Positions 34,910 to 47,060 of a stretch of 64,000 nucleotides of DNA are shown piece by piece. Position numbers and translations under genes: made by a program. The notes beneath the pieces are model-generated. The model saw only the letters and a list, made by a program, of their open reading frames with translations. It searched no databases and was not told where the DNA came from. Positions within the stretch are counted from its first letter, which is position 1; each line of letters opens with the position of its first letter. The stretch comes from Scatophagus argus (lineage: Eukaryota; Chordata; Actinopteri; Scatophagidae), in contig NC_058515.1 in assembly GCF_020382885.2 (NCBI RefSeq), positions 4,013,223 to 4,077,222 of the forward strand. The letters are read 5' to 3'.

Positions 34910-35822
34910 TTACAGTTCAGCTGCTTGCCCTTCAAGGAATGTGATTAATTTCTTCAAATTTTCCATTTGCTGTTCAGTGTCGACCATTCTTGCACCCAGA
35001 TTGTCATTGCGCTCCTTGGTTTTCTCCAGGATGCCCATGACCTTCTCCATAGGTTCGTGCAGTTCAGGAAAGTCAGGTAAATCTTTTTTAATGAGTGCTG
35101 TCATTTGGTTCATGAGACTCAGATATGGACTGATGAGCTCCGTAATGGCGGCACTCTCTGCCTGATGGGTAAAAAAACAACAACAACAAAAAAACATCAT
35201 GTCACCAACTCATTTTGCTATGATGTTGCATTATGTTGTATCCACTGCAATAAATGATGTCATTTGTGAACAAGTGACTAGTCACTAAATTTGCTGACCT
35301 TGATAATCTCCATTCGTTGTTCATGTTTCTTAAGGGATTCCTTATAGATTTTCTGCAAATGAAGGGAAAGAAACATGCAGCTCTAAGACTGTACCTCAAA
35401 CACATTTCCAACTCCCTTCCGGTTCCCTTTTGTCTTCACACCTTGAGCTGACATCAGTCCATCAGGGCATTCCTCCATTCATTCATCCATAGACTTGATT
35501 TCTCACTCTTCTTCCCCACATCCCTTCATCTCTCTTCCCTCCCCCCAGACCCCTCAGCCATCTTTTCTACAGCATCTTAGCTTTCCTCCATCTGTAATAT
35601 TCTAAATTCTTAGAATTATTCTAAGAGTTATTTAAATAATAATACACAATGTGTTTTCAATAGCAATGGGACATTGAGCAACAATATACTCACCAGCTGC
35701 TCCTTGTCAATCAGTGAACTTGCGAGGCAAACCAGACACAGCAGAGAGAAGATGCAGAAAAGGCCTTTGGTGTTTCTGACACCAGCTACTCCTTGGTTTC
35801 TGGACAAAGCTGCGGCTGCCAT
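34910..35822 (-). CDS. Secreted helical protein, copy C (family not recognised)
   Basis: Exons: 35694-35822 (MAAAALSRNQGVAGVRNTKG, core LFCIFSLLCLVC, then LASSLIDKEQL), 35299-35352 (KIYKESLKKHEQRMEIIK) and 34910-35161 (83 codons plus stop, ending FLEGQAAEL). All joins are phase 0, giving 144 aa. The leader exon is about 80% identical to that of copy A, whereas the last exon is strongly diverged but keeps the same helical, charged character and spacing, as expected for an older duplicate. A 5' non-coding exon ends at a GTAAGT donor at 35980, and a TATATAAA box lies just upstream. Likely secreted; function unknown. Confidence 0.76.
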
Positions 35823-35979
35823 TGCTGCTCTAAATCAAAATAAGAGAGCATAGAGGATCAGTGAAGAATTGTGAAGGAAATGCTAAATCTGAAACTGAAT
35901 GAAACTTTTTAAACTGTAATAGTTAAAGCTGTAGAGTACAAAAAACCGTTTTATAGTAACTTACAGTATCAGAACTTAC

Positions 35980-36060
35980 CTGCTTGCTGAAAGAGAGAAG
36001 AACTGCTCTCCAGGTGAGGTGATGATGAGACGATGCTCCACAAAATGATTTATATACCCC
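35980..36060 (-). promoter_or_regulatory. TATA promoter and non-coding first exon of copy C
   Basis: On the - strand GGGGTATATAAATCA (36046-36060) is followed about 30 bases later by a probable start site near 36020 and a short exon ending AAGCAG at 35980, directly before GTAAGT. Unlike the receptor genes, this gene has a canonical TATA box. Confidence 0.6.
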
Positions 36061-37103
36061 AGGTGACACATCACCTATTCAGCAACTCTCTTAGTCTGCG
36101 TGTGTGTGTGTGTGTGTGTGTGTATGTGTTGTGCATTTGTGCACCCATATTAGGTTATTCCTTTGTATCTACCTGATTCTGTGTGTTCAGTTTCATATTC
36201 ACAGAAACAGAATTCGGAAGTTTCACTTCACAGGAAGTCATTGTGGGTACATACTGTGAGATGCAAACTCCTACATCAGAAACTCTAAAGTCTTGTAGAA
36301 TATATTAAATTATATATGTGAAACTGAAATTTATTCAGACCTAACAGAATAAGTTGTTTTGGTCACCTGATTTATTCGGCAATGGAGGGAGGCACTGGTG
36401 GTTCCTAAGCTGAAAGACTAAAGTGTTTCTAGTAAACCATACAAAGAGCAGCTGACTGAAAGTTACCACACAGCTGGCAGAACAATCAAGCGACATATTA
36501 TGTTTATGTAGTGGAGGCTTGATGAGCAGATGGGAGATGTGCAAAACAGGAAGTTGCACCCAGTTGCAGTGGATTTAAAGCACTTTTGTACCCGTATGAC
36601 TTGAGGCAGACAACAATCCAGCACAAACTGTACAAAAACACATGATACACAACTCGATACCGAGCAGCACTGCGCAACATTTGTCATAAAACAAAAGCTA
36701 AAATTCAGAAAAAGTATTAACAAGGCCGATCTTATGATCTGCCATTATAATGTCCTCTTTTGCAGTATCAAATTTCATCTCTTAAAACTAATATTGTCTT
36801 CATGAATACGAATCTAATGTTTTCCTTTTAATAGAAACCCAATTTCACTAAAAAACATTCTTTTGTGCTGTAGTGCTGTCTCACAAGAAGGAAAAGTTAA
36901 CATTGCAGAATAAACATTTTTGATGAGTGTAAGGAGAATGAGGTCTAATAACATGAAACAAACTTAACCACCACCTGCCGGTTGATGAACAAAGAACTTT
37001 ATTGTTTTACTCTGTGGACAGAGTAAAGGGCGTGCGTGAAGAGATGTGCTTCAGCAGTCTCATCCTAATCTGGAAATGAACAACAATAGTTGGGTGTTTG
37101 CCA
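36061..37103. other. 5' flank of copy C
   Basis: A (GT)n microsatellite lies at about 36100-36128. 36210-36370 is duplicated next to copy B. No exon is supported in the rest. Confidence 0.45.
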
Positions 37104-37390
37104 TCATCCATCCATTCATTTTCTATACTGCTCATCTGTCAGGATCGCGGGGGGGCTGGAGCCTATTCCAGCTGACTACGGGCGAGAGGTGGGGTACACC
37201 CTGAACTGGTCGCCAGTCAATCGCAGGGCTGACAGGGATTGTGGGAGGAAGCCAGAGAACCCGGAGAAAACCAACGCAGGCACAGGGAGAACATGCAAAC
37301 TCCACACAGAAGAGCCCAGACCGGGATTCGGAACCTGGAACCCTCTTGCTATGAGGCGACAGTGCTAACCACTGCACCACCGTGCCGCCC
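37104..37390 (+). repeat. Dispersed teleost repeat, copy 2
   Basis: The longest copy of the family at 14890-15125, in the opposite orientation: attcattttctatactgctc at the left, cagctgactacgggcgagag, ccagagaacccggagaaaac and gggagaacatgcaaactcc, ending at ccaccgtgccgccc. Confidence 0.75.
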
Positions 37391-37444
37391 TGTTTGCCAT
37401 CATAATTTTTCAAATCATTTTGTGCTGATGAATAGTTCAACAGC

Positions 37445-37825
37445 TAAGAAGCTGAGTCTTGGGTTCTGAGGTGCAGAGTTCAAAACCCTGACCAGGTGCG
37501 ACCGCGGTTGGAGAGCAGCAGTGTCCCCCTTTTCCTTTAAAAAGCACTTAAAAACTCATCTCTTCCAACTGCACCTTCTCTCCTAACATCTCTAACCCTC
37601 TAACACCCCTTTCATGTTCTCCTGCTCTCCACTCCTGCTCTTCTACTTAAGCACTTCTGATTATGCTTTAGCTCTTATTGCTTTAATAAGAGCTTTGCTT
37701 TTATTGCCTTATTGCTTATTGCTTATTGCTCTAATTTTATTGTACTGAAACTTGTTGTTACTCACTCTGTAAGTCGCTTTGGATAAAAGCGTCTGCTAAA
37801 TGAAGTATAATGTAATGTAAGGTAA
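37445..37825 (+). repeat. Retroposon 3' end with (ATGTA)n-like tail
   Basis: The words aaaactcatctcttcc, tgtaagtcgctttggataa and aagcgtctgctaaatga, with a tail of tgtaatgtaaggtaa, are typical of the 3' ends of abundant fish LINE/SINE elements. Exact family not assigned. Confidence 0.65.
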
Positions 37826-40019
37826 TCTTGCACAACAGTTTCCTCTAAGGAACATAACGGTTGAGACTCAAGCACACTGATTTCTCATAAGGAGTGCTTA
37901 TTCAGTTAAGCATGTCCCTCACTGGGACATTGGTTCATGTTGTATCCTGTTTTCTAGCTTTCCACCCACACAGTTGTGTAACCATTGGGTTATTACACAC
38001 CAATATTGCATGGTGTCCGTCTTTAATGTGTAATAATGTGATATAGTAGTAATATAGTAATATATGATATATGTATGCATATATATGATAATATATGCGA
38101 GTACATGGATTATTGTATATCAATGTAATTTTGCAATTGACACATAAATATTCAGTACAAATATATACATATGCATACAATGAAATACGCAAAGATTTCA
38201 GGGACAAGCTAATGTTAGCCAGTGCAATTTAATGGTTTTTCGGACATGATACATCACAGAGGTAAATGTTAAACCAGGAGTTTTGCATTTTTCCGGTTTA
38301 TTCACTCAACTTTATGAGCATCTCCACAAACATATAGTATTGTCATGACCACTGATCATCAGAGATACAAATGGTTTCAGTTCTGTTTACCAGCCTGAAC
38401 CAGAACCAGACTGTCCAGAACCAGACTACCAGACTAGCTATCTGTCAAAATAAACTTAAAATGGCTCATTGTGATTGGTCCAGCCTTCACATCTCTATTG
38501 TATAATTAAAAGTAATTTTAAACATGAAAAGGAAACAATTCTGAAAGTCTGTTTTCCCAGTCTGGGCCACTTGTACAAGAGGGTGGTCCCAAGTTCTTTA
38601 GACTCAGCCACAACGCCCTATTGCATAACATTAATAAAGCTCATCTGTAGGCCTGCAGCATAAGCACTTGTCTACATAGTTAATGTAATTATTCTTTCTG
38701 CCAGAAGGGGGAGACAAGAGTTCCACGCTGCAGGTGAAAGTTATTGAGACTCAACAACAGGATAAAGCCTTGTTGCTATTGTGCTTCATTGCGTTCCTCA
38801 CAATCGTATTATCATGGCCACTTGGTTTAAGAAGTCTCTTGTTTCCAAAGAGTCAGCTGCTGCAGTTGTATAGTTAAAAGGGCTTCAACTGTGTATGTTT
38901 TGTTTGCAGTAGATTCCACTTGATTTCACTTGTACAGTTAAATCCCAGTTTCTTGCTAGATTATCAATGAAATATGTGTTATGGAATTTTAACATAAAGT
39001 GTATAATAATCATCATATCATAGACCGAAGATAATCATTAATCAAGTGAACAGTGAAGGGTTGAATGTGAGCACTAGCTGTCAGAATCCAGCAGTTGTCA
39101 CACCAATATGCAAATAATCACAAACAAAGACCAGTTAACCTTTAACAGAATTTGGTAAGAAAAATAATAATTTACAACCAACATTATTTCCAACTAATAG
39201 AAATCTGCCATGGACTACAGCGAAGCAACAAACACTAGTAACCACACTAACCACCAACTACAGCTATGCAGAAACACGTGTGCGTGTGTGTGTGTGTGTG
39301 TGTAGGGGTCACCTGACGAGGTCACCTGAGTGATGTCATCCCTTCAGTTTCAAGATGATGGGCTCAACAGGGAGGTTTGAGTGGAGGGAGTGAGGAACAC
39401 AGGGGGGAACAGCGTGGTCCAATGAGTAGATGGAGCAAACCTGAGTTATGTTACCATGTGATGGTTGTGGGTGTCTAAAGTGTGTGTAGGTGGGTTAGAA
39501 TAAGAGGGAGAAGAGAGAGAAAGAGATGTAGAAGAAGCAAACAGCAATGCCAGCGAGTTAAACACTTCTGGCTTACGTCTTAAGATAAAAGAACGTAAAA
39601 TAACCAAGCTTTTAGTGACAGGGACACAGAGGAAAGCCTTGAATGGTTCTCGCTGTCACGACGGCGCATGAGGAAAAAAGCACGGAGGAGCGCAGCAGGG
39701 ATGCTTTTGTTACCTACATGACGTCCCTGGGGGGGACCAAGGATTTGAATGGGTTCTGGTGTTTCTCTTACAATGAGAGTCACAAGAGAGGAGTTTGAAT
39801 TTAAGCCAAACAAAGAGCTGTAAAACTTTGGCTCAGGCCTCTGGGACCACATGCAGGCCTCTTTGTTGTTCTAAACAGCACATGGCATTAGATTCCAACA
39901 CTACCAAACAAATATACATTTTTCTTCTGTACCTTTTTGAGCTGTGTGCACATTTGTAGGTACCTCAGTTTCAGATCAAAGACACACTGTCATCTGACAG
40001 CAGGATGCAAGCAACCTGC
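37826..40019. other. Spacer with fragments of receptor units
   Basis: About 38150-38250 is a diverged copy of intron sequence from the Z-type genes (compare 43330-43400: gggacaagttaagtacag, cagtttttcgg). About 38560-38990 matches 46350-46870 and part of 56950-57170. A (GT)n run is at about 39280-39302. The 39580-39852 frame has no gene-like features. No intact exon was found. Confidence 0.45.
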
Positions 40020-40964
40020 CGAAAGGTAAAAAAGTGAAATTAGTGTGAGGAAATTGGTTATTGTGGTTTGCAGAGAAAGTGACGGTTTAAGAAGAGATGG
40101 ATTTAGTCGATGGGTTTTTGACTACTTTTATTTCTACATGTGCAACCAAAAGTATCTTAATGTTACAAGACAAAGTAGAAAAGCTTTTGTGAGAGAGTAG
40201 CAGAACTTTTGTTGCATGTGGTTTTATTGCAGAGAGCTGAAGGCTAGTCTTTCTGTGGCTTTCGATCTCGTCGTGTTTTCGTCACAGTGGAAAATGAAGA
40301 CTTGTTGTTTAGCTGCATGTGCATGCAAGCCACAGCAAAGACAGAAAGCTACTCATCTAAATTTGTTATGTTCAAATTCACTTCACAATTTTAAAATGGT
40401 CTCTATTGTATGTCAGTATGTTTCATCAGAAACAGAAAATGACAGATTTGTGGAAATGTTTTCTGCATTAGCGTATGCTTTGTTTCATATGCAAAAAAGT
40501 CTCACTCACTCCTCCCTCCTTGCAGCCTGATCCTTAATAACCCTATAAGGACATCTGACAGCTATCAGTGTCTTTGCTGGCTCCTCCTCCATCAAGTCAA
40601 ACCTCAACCGTATTTATTTATGGTAACGATCAAGAAAAACAAAAAGATCAGAAGCTGAGAGAGAGAGAGAGAGAAGCATGTGTGAATCAGACCACATTGT
40701 GTTGTTGCTTCTTTTGAAGCGACTTGTCTCTCATTCACTCTTGCTCCTCCCCCAAGAGACCATTTGACTCTCCCGATGAGTAGGTTTCACGGTGTCCTTA
40801 ACCTTTCACTGGACATCAAATGTCTTGTTGTTCCTCTCAGATGAAGGGTGAATGAGGACAATGAGAAAGACAACGGCTTTGGCTGAAAGACAGAAACAAT
40901 TCGAGCAAGAAAATGCAAACTGACTATGAATGTAGGAACTTTATTTTTCGTACAAAATCACTGA
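40020..40964 (-). pseudogene. Truncated type-X receptor 3' flank
   Basis: Matches the 3' flanks of IgV-7 (47070-48290) and IgV-9, through the words before their poly(A) site (gaatgtaggaactttattt). It carries a diverged ETS/RUNX-like element at 40687-40715 and an (AG)n run at about 40657-40675. It breaks off where a Tc1-like fragment begins, so the coding exons of this X-type copy are missing. Confidence 0.6.
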
Positions 40965-41270
40965 GTCCTTCTGCCACCTTCTGCAGTGTGGCGCTGTTTT
41001 TCAGGGGTTGGTCTCGAGCCTTTACTTTGAAAATCTTAATGCTTCAGCACACCAAGACGTTTTGGTCAATGTTATGCTTCCAATTTTTTGGCAGCAGTTT
41101 GGGGAAGGCCCTTCTCTCTTCCAGCATGACTGGGCTCCAGTGCACAAAGCAAAGTCCATAAAGACATGGTTGGATGATGAGTTTGGTGTGAAAGAGTTTG
41201 ACTGGTTTGCACAGAACCATGAACACCTTTGAGATGAACTGGAATGAATAGAGTGAGCCAGGCCTTTTCG
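40965..41270 (+). mobile_element. Tc1-like transposase fragment
   Basis: On the + strand: LYFENLNA, VLVNVMLPIFWQQFGEGPSL, FQHDWAPVHKAKSIKTWLDD and GVKEFDW, followed by stops. This is the C-terminal half of a Tc1-type transposase related to the fragment at 5249-5700. No inverted repeats are recognised. Confidence 0.7.
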
Positions 41271-41284
41271 TCCATATATACCTC

Positions 41285-41345
41285 ATAAAAGGGAGTTACA
41301 ATAATCCAGTGTGGAAGTTATAAATGCATGGACTAATTTTTCTAC
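41285..41345 (+). repeat. End of a dispersed repeat shared with 50995-51535
   Basis: The words gggagttacaataatccagt and aaatgcatggactaatttt match the right end of the longer copy at 50995-51535. Only this end remains here. Confidence 0.6.
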
Positions 41346-41425
41346 ATATTTCTGACCCAATGTGCCTTCAGACTCTTTTCACACAGACCTTTGCTCTAAC
41401 AGACCTTGTGGTTTTCCCCCTGTGC

Positions 41426-41461
41426 TCAGACCACACTGTACTGTCTCTTCCTGTCAAACAA
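41426..41461 (-). promoter_or_regulatory. Receptor 3'-flank ETS/RUNX-like element, type-Y copy
   Basis: On the + strand ctcagaccacactgtactg, then tctcttcctgtcaaaca. It is the same composite word as after IgV-3 and IgV-4, and lies about 260-290 bases beyond the type-Y tail exon. Confidence 0.4.
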
Positions 41462-41717
41462 GGGAACTTCACTCAACTCCTCCTCTGGTGCATCTATCTG
41501 TTGTCTATGTGGACAGCTACCAGAATCAAATACAATTAGCAAGACAGAGAGCTAGAGAGAGAAGAGAGACTAAAATCAAAAGTTTGCTAGTAGTAGTTTT
41601 TAATTTCACATTTTTTTTCCAATACAAAAACGAGAAGTCCTCCCACCCACCCACACCAGAACCGGTCAGCATATTAATATGATTAAAGAGTAAGTTTCAC
41701 TCTGAACCACTCTGAGT

Positions 41718-42148
41718 CTATCTGCTGGCTGCATAAATAACACGAGTCTCCATATCTATCATGTTTCTTATAGTTGGTGAATACAAACTCAAGTCACCAG
41801 CTTCCAGGTCATCACAGTCCAGATTCTGTAAAGAATGCACACAATTACACATGTCAGATAGTGGGTGAAAACGACTTGATGGTTTAATGAGTTTACCTTC
41901 TATAGCATATGAAAACACATGAGATTAAACAATAAAACTTGATTCATCTCACAGTGCTGTTCTTCATTGGCAGATGAATGTCAGAGACAATAAATGTCTA
42001 ATCAGTTAACAGGCAAACCATTTTCATGTGTGTATGATGTATGTATGAAAACAACCGATATCAGTATCTTTCTGACGTTTCCTCACATTAACAACCAGAC
42101 TGATGCTGACATTTACAAGAATAACAGTCAGGATCACACTGGTCACCC
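41718..42148 (-). pseudogene. Type-Y receptor remnant (tail and transmembrane traces)
   Basis: The tail exon 41718-41825 is open and well preserved (NLDCDDLEAGDLSLYSP, ending VIYAASR), with an acceptor at 41826-41827. About 42085-42148 reads on the - strand as a relic of a transmembrane exon (GVTSVILTVILVNVSISLVV). It is cut by a LINE fragment at about 42148. No V or leader exon exists. The tail has no perfect ITIM (SLYSPT lacks the hydrophobic +3). Confidence 0.6.
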
Positions 42149-42869
42149 CATCCTTACTGCATTCTACAGAGGGACCAGTGCATCTGCATCACTGCCTGGT
42201 ATGGTAACTGCACCACAGTGGTTCAGAAAGACCTGCAGCGGGTCGTGAGAACAGCTGAAAAGATCACCATGCTCATTTACACCACACGCTGCATCCCCAA
42301 AGCCCTCATCATGGTGGATGACCCTGCACACCCATCACACAAACTGTTCCTTCTTCTGCCGTCTGGGAAAAGATACAGAAGCATTCGTGCTCTTACAACC
42401 AGACTGTGCACCAGCTTCTTCCCCCAAGCCACAAGGCTTCTCAGTTCTCAGAGGCTGGACTGAGTTCGCTACACAACAAAACATGTACATTCTCACCTTA
42501 CCTCGTTATGTTTATGGCATGTTATACCGTATACAAAACTGTCCCTACCTGCACTTTATGGCTGTCTCAAACATTCCACAGCAGGACCATGTCCTGGTTG
42601 GTGCTGCTCCTTGTTGTTTGTAACTGTAGTCTTTGTGCAGTACGTATAGTCTTGTATAATCTTGCAGTCTGTGCTGTGTGTATAGTCTGCACAGTCCTTG
42701 TGCAGTATGTATAGTCCTGTGCATTATGTATAGTCTCACATCAGTGTGCACAATGTACAGTGTGTATTTAGTTTCTAGGGCAGCACCTGGAGGAACGCTG
42801 TCTCGTTTCACTCTTCACTGTTACAGCAAACAGCTGAAATGACAATAAAACCTCTTGACGTGACTTGAC
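42148..42869 (+). mobile_element. Non-LTR retrotransposon 3' end, copy 1
   Basis: The + strand has the end of an RT-type ORF: FYRGT, LQRVVRTAEKI, DDPAHPSHKLFLLLPSGKRY and LTTRLCTSFFPQA, stopping at 42463. A 3' UTR follows, ending in aatgacaataaaacctcttg and acgtgacttgac. This C-terminal pattern is common in fish LINEs (L2/Rex-like; clade not certain). It is 5' truncated, and the first part is frameshifted. Matching 3' ends occur at 52660-53313 and 61925-62175. Confidence 0.75.
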
Positions 42870-42985
42870 ATGTATGAACATCAGATCTTTATTGCAAAAT
42901 GAAATGTGTTGGTATCAGTGGTTCTTGCTGTCACAATCAAAGCATATTAACATGACACAGCATCATTTCCAGTTGCCTCCTGAGT

Positions 42986-44552
42986 CTATCTGGTGGCAGC
43001 ATAAACAACATTTGGCTCAGGCGCTCTCCTTTTTGCTTTTGGTCGAAATGTCACTGCTGCGTAGTTCAGCTCATCACAGCTCACGTTCTGTGGAAATTTT
43101 AACGTGGTGAGTTGACATGAATTTAATTCCAACAATAAAGCCTGACACATCTGATTCTCTAGACATTTGCTTAGTAGGACATATTCAACTTGTCAGTGCT
43201 CTCTGATGGACAAACCATAAAAAGGAAACTGTTAAGTCCCTCAAACATCCTTTTGCCATTTTTGATCACCATTAATTACAATTTCATTAATTACTTATTG
43301 GTCCATATATTTATTCAGTGCAGTATATATACATGCATATATGGAAATTTGCCAGTATTTGAGGGACAAGTTAAGTACAGTGTTGCAGTTTTTCGGTCCA
43401 GTTGGGTTCTACCAAAGAAGATAGAAAAGTAAATGTGAAAACTGCATTCACCTCACTTTGCTGTGGATTGTGATCTTCTTTATCAGCTAAGAGACAGAAA
43501 CAGAACATATGGTCAGTTCATTGATATTTGGTTACCAGGAGTTCTGTATTTTTCTACATTATTGACACAACTTTATGAACATTTCAACATCAAAGGTAAA
43601 CGTAGGATGGACCCAATAGCTGTGAAAAGTACCTGTCTGCAGTTTCCTGTTTTGAACAACGAGAACGATAATGACCATCAGAAGGCAAACAGTCAGACCA
43701 CCCAGGATCGCACTCGTCATCTTTGCAACTCCGTTAGACTCAACTACAAGAAAGATCATGAAGTCAAACTTGACACCTTGCAAAAATCAATGAAAATGAA
43801 CCGAACTGAAAATAAATCTGAAAATCTCACTTGTACACTTGCTGATCACGTCATCATGTGGCTCATCACTACCTTTGGAGTGAAGATAATTAAATCTTTT
43901 GTTTTCACAGATTCACTGTTTAAACGGCCACTTTGTTCATGCGTTGTTGGAAAACAATTATGAAAATACAGTATAAACATAAAAGAACAATGAAAAGACA
44001 TTAGAATTACTTTACCTTTTACATTTAAGCGTATCACACTGAAAAGTGGTCTTCCAGTATTGTAAAATCCACAAAAATACAGTCCAGAGTCAGATGAATC
44101 CACATGTTTGATTTTGAGAGAGACAGTGGAGATGTTGGAGCTCATTTCAAATTTTCTGCTGTCATATCCATCACAGATGTTAGGTTGCGAAGTGAACATG
44201 ATAGAGATACAGCTGGTGTTGGTTCTATTGACCAGCTTGAACCAGAATATCACAGTTCCATACATGTTCCCTTTGGTAATCCTCAGTGTGACATCTTCAC
44301 CAGGCTGAGCCTCCACAGTCTGATACTCAGAAAGCGAGACAGAGATCCAGCCTGAAAGAAACAGCAGACGACAGTAGACTTTAACATGAATATCACTTCA
44401 TAAACATCAGCATCTAAATTATAGCAACATAAGTTTCAGTCATGGAACGTTAAACATGAAATACTGAGTTTATCAGTGAATGTAAAAATAATTTAACGTC
44501 AATACTTACTGAGGCTGTATAGAATGGAGGCGACTAAAGTGAAGCTCATCAT
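42986..44552 (-). CDS. IgV-6: V-set receptor, type Z
   Basis: Predicted 222-aa receptor. Exons: 44510-44552 (leader MMSFTLVASILYSLS), 44016-44351 (V), 43831-43872 (stalk GSDEPHDDVISKC), 43633-43743 (transmembrane ILGGLTVCLLMVIIVLVV), 43452-43486 (ADKEDHNPQQSE) and 42986-43087 (tail). The sum of 669 nt is in frame. The V domain lacks the B-strand cysteine: VTLRITKG stands where others have VTLxCSN. It keeps FWFKLVNRTN, TSCIS, ICDG and DSGLYFCGFY. The tail has LNYAAV (an ITIM match) and VVYAATR. An AATAAA on the - strand at 42888-42893 lies just inside the edge of the downstream LINE end. The start is the first of two tandem ATGs. Confidence 0.86.
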
Positions 44553-44607
44553 GGTGTGTCTGGCTGAATGTTCGTAATTAGAGTGTGCAGCAGGAAGGCT
44601 GCTCCCT

Positions 44608-44623
44608 ATGTAAAGAGGTGGGC
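44608..44623 (-). promoter_or_regulatory. Shared receptor promoter motif, IgV-6 copy
   Basis: CCCACCTCTTTACATAGG on the - strand, about 60 bases before the ATG. Copies lie at 50253-50270, 55023-55040 and 60225-60240. It is followed by a small GCAGCxxxxxGCTGC palindrome. Confidence 0.4.
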
Positions 44624-46967
44624 TGGTTGCTCTGACTGACTACATTCATGTCTTCAGGAAAATAGGTGGTGATACATATTTTAGATGGCGTGAGTATCAC
44701 ACAAATCTATTTTCCACAAAACATTATTTGGTAGTAATCTTCACACCAAAGTCATTCAGTACAATCAACAAGACATAATAAGATAAGACATAATGCATAG
44801 CACAACACCTTTACCTGATCATAAAGCTCAAAGTTGTCAGAGACATTGAATTCTTCAGAATGTTTGACTGAATACAGGAAGGCACTCAAGCTGAGATAAA
44901 AGTTAACATGTTTATGTCTGGCAGTATTTCTGCACTCTTGTTGGAGGATGTTTCTTTTTTCCTTCTGTTGGGATTATGCACTGGAGTAAAGCCAGGGTGA
45001 AACATTGAGAGCACAGTCCTCTTGTGGCCCTGAAACGAGCTGCCACATATTGTGGCTGTGTTCCACTGTGGATGCTGCTCTCTATGAACACTCTGTTTCA
45101 GGACAATGTGGTCACCTGAAGGTTCCTCCAAACGTGTGGATGATTCTTGCTCCGTTTCAGTGACCACAGCGTTGGTGACCATAACCAGCAACTTTGTTGT
45201 CCATGATGGCCATGGATGGATAAACCTGGGCCACTATGGTTTTAGGTTGACGTCAAGGTGTCAATGCACTGGCACGTGTGAGACAAAGTGTGTATTTGTA
45301 TATAGGTGACTACACCCCGAATTTTATTGTATTATTTGTTGTGGTCTTGTGGATCAGTGATTATTGTCAAGGTAACATGCAGACATCTTTCAAGATGCAT
45401 CAAATCATTGCTCTCACGTCTGGTTGTGCAAGTGTGAGTCTGTAGCTTTTGACATGCCTGAAAGCAGCTTCTCATGGATGTCAGTCAGTCAATATGTGAT
45501 GGGTGGAGTCATGAAACAGGTTGGATATCAACTGGTGAATTTTAAGCAGCTTCACTCTTGCTGCACCCTGCGAGGTCTTTGATGCGTGTGCGGTTATGGC
45601 TGGAAACCAGTCTTCCTGTGGTTGCTGTTTGTTGCCTTCGGGTTAATTTCTTCACTTTTATCTAAACCAGGTGTACAGTTATAGTATTTTTGTATCCACG
45701 ACTGGCTGCTGTTTACTTTTTCTTTTTATAATTCATACCACTAATGTCAAACAAGTCACCTCACTCATGGCAGTCTAGACAGCAATCTGTGTACAAAGCA
45801 TCAGTTTATAGAACAGTTTTAGTCAACAAAAGGGGAAAAACAGAAGGGACACATTGAAAAAAATTACATTTCCTTTGACAAGGAAGATGGTAACATTATG
45901 TTTCATTATAAATTGGGGTCTCAGTAACATGTCTGTCCAGGCAGAGACAGTTGTTGCTCAGCACAGTTTACCTGGTGCCATTTTTGTCCCAATTTCCCCC
46001 TCTTTTAGAAGATAATCCTAATCCAGTGTTTGTATTTTTAGCTCTTCTCCTGTGACAAACTTTCTGAGCTCATGACAAACTGAAGTCAAAATTTGTCAAA
46101 TTCCTTGTATGATCACATGTACTTGGCAAATAAAGCTGATTCTGATTCTGATTCTGATTCCAAAATGTCTGGAGTTTTGTTTCTACTGGTATTTTCTAAT
46201 TTTCTGTCATTTTCTTATTTTCATTTTGCTGTGTTTCTCTGCATCTATGATTCAGGAGAAAGATAGCTAACTGCTGAGTTTCTTTCCAATGTAATCAAAT
46301 GCCACTAGTTTGGGCTAGTGAACATTTAATGACCTGCGAATGAGTGTGTGGGCAACTTGTAAAAGAGGGTGGGCCCGGGCCCATTAGACCGAGACCCATT
46401 AGGCCCACCCTCAACACAAGGGCGTCTTAAGATAAAAGAGCAAGTTGGGAGCTGAGGGCAAGCTCACCTGCAGCCCCACTGCATGAGCACTTGTTGACAG
46501 TGTTAATGTAATTATTCTTTGTGCCTGAAGGGGGAAACAAGATTTCCACACTGCAGGTTTAAGTTACTGTGACTCAACACTTTCCAGTAATAAATGGCAG
46601 CAACAGGATAAAGCCTTGTTGCTGTTGTGCTTCTGCTCAGCCCCTCACAATTGTATTATCATGGACACTCGGCTTAAAAAGTTTCTTGCTGTTTAATCTT
46701 TTTTTTTTAAGACTCAGCTGTTTGGGGATGACCTCTGAGAGGGGAAGAAGAACTTTATCAGTTATTTGAATGCTTCGTCTGTGCATATGTTTGTGTTTGC
46801 AATGGATTCCAGTGAACTCGTACAATTAAATCCCAGTTTCTTGCTAAATGGAGAGGAAGATATGTTGATACATTACAGATACACAGATGTCATCTGCCTC
46901 CAATAAAAAAATCATTCAGAAGACTCAGTGTCATCTGGCACCACATTGCATTTTTTCTGCAAGAAGA
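44624..46967. other. 5' flank of IgV-6 (duplicated unit)
   Basis: Near-identical to the IgV-8 (55040-57170) and partly the IgV-9 (60240-60960) flanks. A 101-codon - strand frame at 44886-45191 is conserved in all three copies but has no recognisable domain. A retroposon-like tail with repeated attctg follows at 46130-46165. No exon is supported. Confidence 0.5.
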
Positions 46968-47060
46968 TTATCCATCAGGGTCGCGGGGGAGCTGGAGCCT
47001 ATCCCAGCTGACTACAGGCGAGAGGCGGGGTACACCCTGGACTGGTCGTCAGTCAGTCGC
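46968..47060 (+). repeat. Dispersed teleost repeat, copy 3 (truncated)
   Basis: The words tccatcagggtcgcggggg, gctggagcctatcccagctg and gaggcggggtacaccctgg match the left part of the 37104-37390 copy. Confidence 0.65.

Noticed and set aside
36061-41717. Retroviral or LTR-element remains
   Set aside because: I looked here and across the window for gag-, pol- or env-like frames and paired long terminal repeats and saw none; repeats found are Tc1-like, SINE and non-LTR types.
42406-42811. Cys/Val-rich small ORFs in LINE ends
   Set aside because: They lie in the LINE 3' UTR and overlap the known RT C-terminal frame; the same frames recur wherever the LINE end is copied.
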